From Selenomonas sp. (lineage in GTDB: Bacteria; Bacillota_C; Negativicutes; Selenomonadales; Selenomonadaceae), in the NCBI RefSeq assembly GCF_024699275.1, contig NZ_JAILPX010000047.1, forward strand, positions 32,352-96,351: a stretch of 64,000 bases of DNA, given 5' to 3'. Made by a program: the position numbers and the translations under genes. A model generated the notes under the pieces. The model searched no databases. It worked only from the letters and a program-made list of their open reading frames with translations, and was not told the origin of the DNA. Within the stretch, counting starts at the first letter, position 1; each line of letters begins with the position of its first letter. This document shows positions 60,918 to 64,000 of this stretch, piece by piece.

Positions 60918-61730
60918 TTAGATAGCAAACCATTTAGCCAAAGTCACGGCAATACCATCCTCATTATTAGAGGCGGTAATCTCATCAGCAATGGATTTTA
61001 GCTCATCACATGCATTCCCCATGGCCACACCATAACCAGCAAATTCCAGCATACTCATATCATTCTGAGCATCACCAAAAGCCATGACTTCAGCAGAGGT
61101 AATCCCCAACTGCTTACACGCCTGCTTCAGGGCACTATTTTTACCTACCCCCTTCACCGTTCCCTCGTAAAACCAAGGTGCAGACTGAACAAAGGACAAA
61201 CGCTCCTCAAACCCCTGGCGAATATCCGCCAGACGCGGGACCAGAATTTCATTCGGTGCCGCAGTCAAAATCTTTACAGGGTCAAAGGTAACGGCATCTG
61301 CAATATTTTCCACAATCTTGACCTTAAGATTGTTATTGCGGCTCTCAGCCATGACCTTATGACGCCTTGCATCCGTCGTATAAATGGATTCTCCATCATC
61401 CACGATGGGCGAAAGCTCCGGCCACTGTTCTAAATGGCGTAAAAACTCCACTGCCGTAGCATTATCAATAGCACTGTCAAAGAGAATTTTTCCTGTAGCC
61501 GCTTCCTGAATACGACCGCCATTATAGGAAATGCGCAACCCATTGTAATCCTCCAAATGCAAGGCATCCGCTTCCCGCTGCAGCCCCGGCGCCTGTCGCC
61601 CGGAAACCAGGGCCACCACCACGCCCTGTTCCTGTACCGCCATCAACGCTTCCCGGGTACGTGGCGTAATGATTTTATCGTCGTTATCCAACGTTCCATC
61701 CAAATCCAGCGCAATCATTTTATATCTCAT
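60918..61730 (-). CDS. Cof-type HAD-superfamily phosphatase
   Basis: A 270-residue HAD hydrolase with motif I ALDLDGTLDNDD (about residues 5-16), motif II ALVSGR, and motif IV AFGDAQNDMSML with the metal-binding aspartates. The inserted C2-type cap between motifs is typical of Cof/YwpJ proteins, which hydrolyse sugar or nucleotide phosphates such as flavin or pyridoxal phosphates. Substrate unknown. The ATG at 61730 has AAGGA at 8 bases; 12 further residues upstream lack an SD. Confidence 0.88.
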   Translation of the reverse strand: MRYKMIALDLDGTLDNDDKIITPRTREALMAVQEQGVVVALVSGRQAPGLQREADALHLEDYNGLRISYNGGRIQEAATGKILFDSAIDNATAVEFLRHLEQWPELSPIVDDGESIYTTDARRHKVMAESRNNNLKVKIVENIADAVTFDPVKILTAAPNEILVPRLADIRQGFEERLSFVQSAPWFYEGTVKGVGKNSALKQACKQLGITSAEVMAFGDAQNDMSMLEFAGYGVAMGNACDELKSIADEITASNNEDGIAVTLAKWFAI

Positions 61731-61766
61731 ACAGATTTTCCTTTCATCAATAAAAACATCACTCAC

Positions 61767-61795
61767 AATATAACATAAAGCCCCTCTACGGGCAA
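61767..61795 (-). promoter_or_regulatory. Promoter of the HAD gene
   Basis: TTGCCC (61795-61790) and TATATT (61772-61767) are 17 bp apart on the minus strand, about 37 bp before the HAD start. Confidence 0.6.
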
Positions 61796-61820
61796 TACAC
61801 AGGTAAATTTCTTTTTCCTA

Positions 61821-63008
61821 TTAATCTTGATGATTCGGAAGGATCATCATGCGAAAAACGAGATACCCCATCCCATAACCGCAAAGCATGATTACACACA
61901 TGGGAATAGCTGTACCTTCCCCGGCTATGCCGACCAACGGCATCATACATCCACCAAGAATCATGGAGAAAAAACCAATCAAAGCACTGGCACTGCCAGC
62001 ATTCTTCCCTTGCCTGGATAATGCTAATGAAAAACTGGCAGCCCCTACTACGGACAAGGGTACGATAGTCACAAAAAGCAAGAATAACGTCAAGCCCATA
62101 CCAGCCCCAGCAGCAAAAGCTCCCAATAGCAGAATCGATCCCACCAGAGGCACCAATAAAGCAATACGAAGCATCTGCACATCTGCCACCCTTCCTGCCA
62201 GCCTTGCAGGAAGCATCCCCGTCAAGAGCAGGCCCATGCCAATGCCACCAAAAATCAAACTAAACATCTGGGGAGAAATATGAAAGATATTCTGGAATAC
62301 AAACGATGACCCCGATAGATAAGAAAAAAAGGCACCAAAAACAAAGCATTGCACCAAACAATGCCCCAGGAAATAACGATCATGCAAAAGAACAGGAAAT
62401 TTAGCAAAAGAAGCCCTTAGTCCTTTTAACCGCTTGGCACGAGGCAAAGTTTCCTGATAAATAAACGTAGCCAATAGCTGAAAAATCCCCACAGCCACTA
62501 GGGCCATAAAAACGCCGCGCCATGTTGTAAAAAGCAGGATCTGACCGCCGATAATCGGTGCAACGATCGGCGCTAATCCATTCACCATCATCAATAAAGC
62601 AAAAAAACGGGTAAGTTCTGGTCCCTCGCAAACATCCCGGGCAATAGCCTTGGCAATCACAATGCCACTGGCCCCCGCAAATCCCGCTACGAAGCGATAA
62701 AACAGGAACGTCAAAATATCTTCCGCCAGCAAACACCCTACAGTGGAAAAAGTAAATACCAGCATCCCCGCCACTAACGGTTGCTTACGTCCGTAACGAT
62801 CACTGACGGGTCCCACAAAAATCTGCCCCAGTGCCATCCCCAACATGGTCATGGTAAGCGTCATCTGTGCCAAGGATGCCGATATCCCCATATCCTCCTG
62901 CATCGTAGGTAAAGCGGGCAGGTACATGTCCGTGGCTAATGGTGCCATAGCCGTCATCAGCCCTAAAAACACCGTCAACCATAACTGCTTTCCTCTAGAC
63001 ATTACCAT
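61821..63008 (-). CDS. Bcr/CflA-family MFS multidrug exporter
   Basis: A 395-residue major-facilitator protein with 12 predicted membrane segments. TM1 has TDMYLPALPTMQEDMG, the Bcr/CflA hallmark, and the TM2-3 loop has GPVSDRYGRK, the MFS motif A. It probably exports small toxic compounds with protons. The ATG at 63008 has GGAGG 11 bases upstream; another ATG at 63002 is also possible. Substrate cannot be predicted. Confidence 0.88.
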   Translation of the reverse strand: MVMSRGKQLWLTVFLGLMTAMAPLATDMYLPALPTMQEDMGISASLAQMTLTMTMLGMALGQIFVGPVSDRYGRKQPLVAGMLVFTFSTVGCLLAEDILTFLFYRFVAGFAGASGIVIAKAIARDVCEGPELTRFFALLMMVNGLAPIVAPIIGGQILLFTTWRGVFMALVAVGIFQLLATFIYQETLPRAKRLKGLRASFAKFPVLLHDRYFLGHCLVQCFVFGAFFSYLSGSSFVFQNIFHISPQMFSLIFGGIGMGLLLTGMLPARLAGRVADVQMLRIALLVPLVGSILLLGAFAAGAGMGLTLFLLFVTIVPLSVVGAASFSLALSRQGKNAGSASALIGFFSMILGGCMMPLVGIAGEGTAIPMCVIMLCGYGMGYLVFRMMILPNHQD

Positions 63009-63051
63009 ATAATTACGACAACCTCCTCTAATCAACTATTGATAAAAAGAC

Positions 63052-63057
63052 ATTATA
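63052..63057 (-). promoter_or_regulatory. Extended -10 of the MFS exporter
   Basis: TGGTATAAT on the minus strand (hexamer 63057-63052) is a consensus extended -10; the -35 region is weak. Transcription would start about 38 bp before the ATG. Confidence 0.55.
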
Positions 63058-63098
63058 CCATATATTCGCCCATTATCACGAAAATTTCTTTATCACAA

Positions 63099-63260
63099 TT
63101 ATCCATAGTTTTTTGAAAACTATCACTAGCACAACAAGCAAAAATCTTATACTTATCCACACTGTGCACAGTATTTACTGTGGATACTGTGGATAACTCG
63201 CTGTATTTCTTAAAAAACGCTACTTTATTCATTTTATTATTCCCATATTACTGTGGATAA
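63099..63260. other. Cluster of DnaA boxes in a non-coding AT-rich region
   Basis: The 331 bp between the MFS gene and mscL (63009-63339) encode no gene that I can support. They hold three perfect TTATCCACA boxes: plus strand 63153-63161, minus strand 63188-63196 and 63252-63260. Two one-mismatch boxes lie at 63099-63107 (plus) and 63179-63187 (minus, directly abutting a perfect box). A 12-bp palindrome ACTGTGCACAGT (63161-63172) touches the first box. An AT-rich stretch (about 63197-63251) separates the last two perfect boxes. This is the layout of a DnaA-binding region; dnaA and dnaN are not in the window. Confidence 0.75.
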
Positions 63261-63269
63261 CTCAGTAAA

Positions 63270-63309
63270 GAACAAAAGAGTCCCATATGAAAACATCACA
63301 TAGGACTCT
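63270..63309 (-). terminator. Terminator of mscL
   Basis: Arms 63277-63289 and 63297-63309 pair over 13 bp on the minus-strand RNA (two G-U pairs) around a 7-base loop, followed by TTTTGTT. It begins 31 bp after the mscL stop. Confidence 0.8.
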
Positions 63310-63339
63310 ACACTAAATTAAGATTATGGTATTAAGGAC

Positions 63340-63768
63340 TTATAAATCTGACGTACAATGAGGGCACTTTGTTGCCGCATCGGGAATTTCGGTTTTGCAA
63401 TACGGACAGAGACGCGGTTCCTTCGCTGGTTCCTCTTTGTGTGGCATCATTCGATTAACCTGCTTAATCAACATAAAAATAGCAAAGGCTACAATCAAAA
63501 AATCGATAATGGCGTTCAAGAAAGTACCATAAGCAATAACAGGTAATCCTGCAGCTTTCGCCTCCGCCAATGTCATAGCAGGTGTGCTGGACAGATTGAT
63601 AAACAGATTGGAGAAATCCACTTGCCCCAATATGAGACCAATCGGTGGCATAAGAATGTCATTGACAAAAGAAGTAACAATTTTACCAAAAGCAGCACCG
63701 ATGATAATACCTACAGCCATGTCCAAAACATTGCCACGCATGATAAATTTTTTGAATTCTTCCATCAT
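63340..63768 (-). CDS. mscL: MscL large-conductance mechanosensitive channel with C-terminal zinc ribbon
   Basis: A 142-residue channel protein. TM1 region [19 protein letters not shown] and TM2 (about 77-98) are typical, and the pore opens under membrane tension to release solutes. After TM2 a linker leads to a C-terminal CPYC...CPHC zinc ribbon (about 118-138) in place of the usual helical bundle. Two adjacent ATGs follow a GGGGG site. The gene is monocistronic, with its own promoter and terminator. Confidence 0.93.
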   Translation of the reverse strand: MMEEFKKFIMRGNVLDMAVGIIIGAAFGKIVTSFVNDILMPPIGLILGQVDFSNLFINLSSTPAMTLAEAKAAGLPVIAYGTFLNAIIDFLIVAFAIFMLIKQVNRMMPHKEEPAKEPRLCPYCKTEIPDAATKCPHCTSDL

Positions 63769-63813
63769 AAGTCAAATCCCCCTTCTACATAAAATTATCC
63801 TAATAACAAACAA

Positions 63814-63819
63814 AGTATA
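63814..63819 (-). promoter_or_regulatory. Extended -10 of mscL
   Basis: TGATATACT on the minus strand (hexamer 63819-63814) is an extended -10 about 46 bp before the start. The -35 position overlaps the 5S terminator. Confidence 0.5.
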
Positions 63820-63831
63820 TCATAACTGCAC

Positions 63832-63858
63832 AAAAAAAGCACCCCACAGGGTGCTTTT
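63832..63858 (-). terminator. Terminator of the rRNA operon
   Basis: AGCACCC (63838-63844) and GGGTGCT (63849-63855), extended by A-T pairs, form a hairpin with a 4-base loop just after the 5S gene; seven T follow on the minus strand. Confidence 0.9.
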
Positions 63859-63863
63859 CACTT

Positions 63864-63980
63864 AACCAGCAACGCCCTATCCTCCCAGCCCGTCTCCAGA
63901 CAAGTACTTTCGGCGTATGAGTGCTTAACTACTGTGTTCGGTATGGGAACAGGTGGAACCACTCAGCTATCGTCACTGGA
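63864..63980 (-). rRNA. rrf: 5S ribosomal RNA
   Basis: On the minus strand the sequence begins CCAGTGACGATAGC and ends GTTGCTGG; these ends pair fully (63972-63979 with 63866-63873) as helix I. Conserved 5S blocks such as CCACCTGTTCCCATACCGAA and CCGAAAGTACT are present. Length is about 117 nt; ends are set by helix I and may be off by a base or two. It is the distal gene of an rRNA operon transcribed from beyond the right edge. Confidence 0.95.
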
Positions 63981-64000
63981 TATTCTCTTGAATGTATATG

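Noticed and set aside
63009..63339. Chromosomal oriC.
   Set aside because: DnaA boxes and an AT-rich stretch are present, but dnaA/dnaN are absent and the right-hand genes, including an rRNA operon, are transcribed towards it. Kept as a DnaA-box cluster only.
1..64000. Insertion sequences, prophage, CRISPR arrays or integrated elements.
   Set aside because: No transposase, integrase, recombinase, regularly spaced repeats or long terminal repeats were seen; the single tRNA shows no flanking attachment-site duplication or integrase.

Overview
The window reads as a chromosomal segment of a diderm Firmicute of the class Negativicutes, most likely a Selenomonas-like genus. The basis is a complete set of Gram-negative outer-membrane genes (Lpx, Kds, Lpt, Bam, TamB, Mla, Skp, TolC) in one block, together with Firmicute-type features: strong GGAGG ribosome sites, many TTG/GTG starts, a ydjGHI-like module, comEB and a YtxH-like protein. 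The genus is inferred from gene content and order; no database was searched. Nearly all genes lie on the minus strand, with two short plus-strand islands (an L,D-transpeptidase with dctA; mqnA) and one plus-strand tRNA.

Layout from left to right: metQ (cut by the window edge), metI, metN and a sodium:neurotransmitter-symporter-family gene form a methionine-transport-type operon (1-3730). serS follows, then a TPM / zinc-ribbon / SPFH module like B. subtilis ydjHGI (5300-8516). tRNA-Gly(CCC) lies at 8635-8708. atpZ, wecB and wecA share a clear promoter (8832-11421), followed by comEB and a YqgF-like nuclease.

From about 12.4 to 47.4 kb runs the outer-membrane superblock. In transcription order (right to left) it contains mlaE, mlaF and a mlaD-barrel fusion, tolC, tamB, a sigma-70 family factor, a proline-rich membrane protein, bamA, an unrecognised barrel-like protein, three Skp/OmpH-like genes, lpxD, a late acyltransferase, lpxC, fabZ, lpxA, lpxI, lpxB, msbA, a waaA-lpxK fusion, kdsB, kdsA, kdsD, kdsC, a second acyltransferase, lptC, lptA, lptB, one lptF/G-type permease and a DUF3084 protein. 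Together these make Kdo-lipid A, flip it, carry it to the outer membrane, insert outer-membrane proteins and move phospholipids across the periplasm. Internal promoters and terminators divide the block into several transcription units.

The right part holds ldt and dctA (+), then a small gene group built on a P1B-type ATPase and three further proteins with cysteine-less HMA_2-like domains. Two strong promoters and a Fur-like palindrome lie upstream of that group. After it come a marR-MFP-RND efflux operon, mqnA (+), a long RsmH, a Cof-type HAD phosphatase, a Bcr/CflA-type MFS exporter, a 330-bp non-coding stretch with a cluster of DnaA boxes, mscL with a C-terminal zinc ribbon, and a 5S rRNA that ends an rRNA operon lying beyond the right edge.

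The least explained items are the HMA_2/P-type ATPase group (49.9-54.1 kb), the barrel-like protein behind bamA, the sigma factor with its membrane neighbour inside the envelope block, and the DnaA-box cluster that is not next to dnaA.
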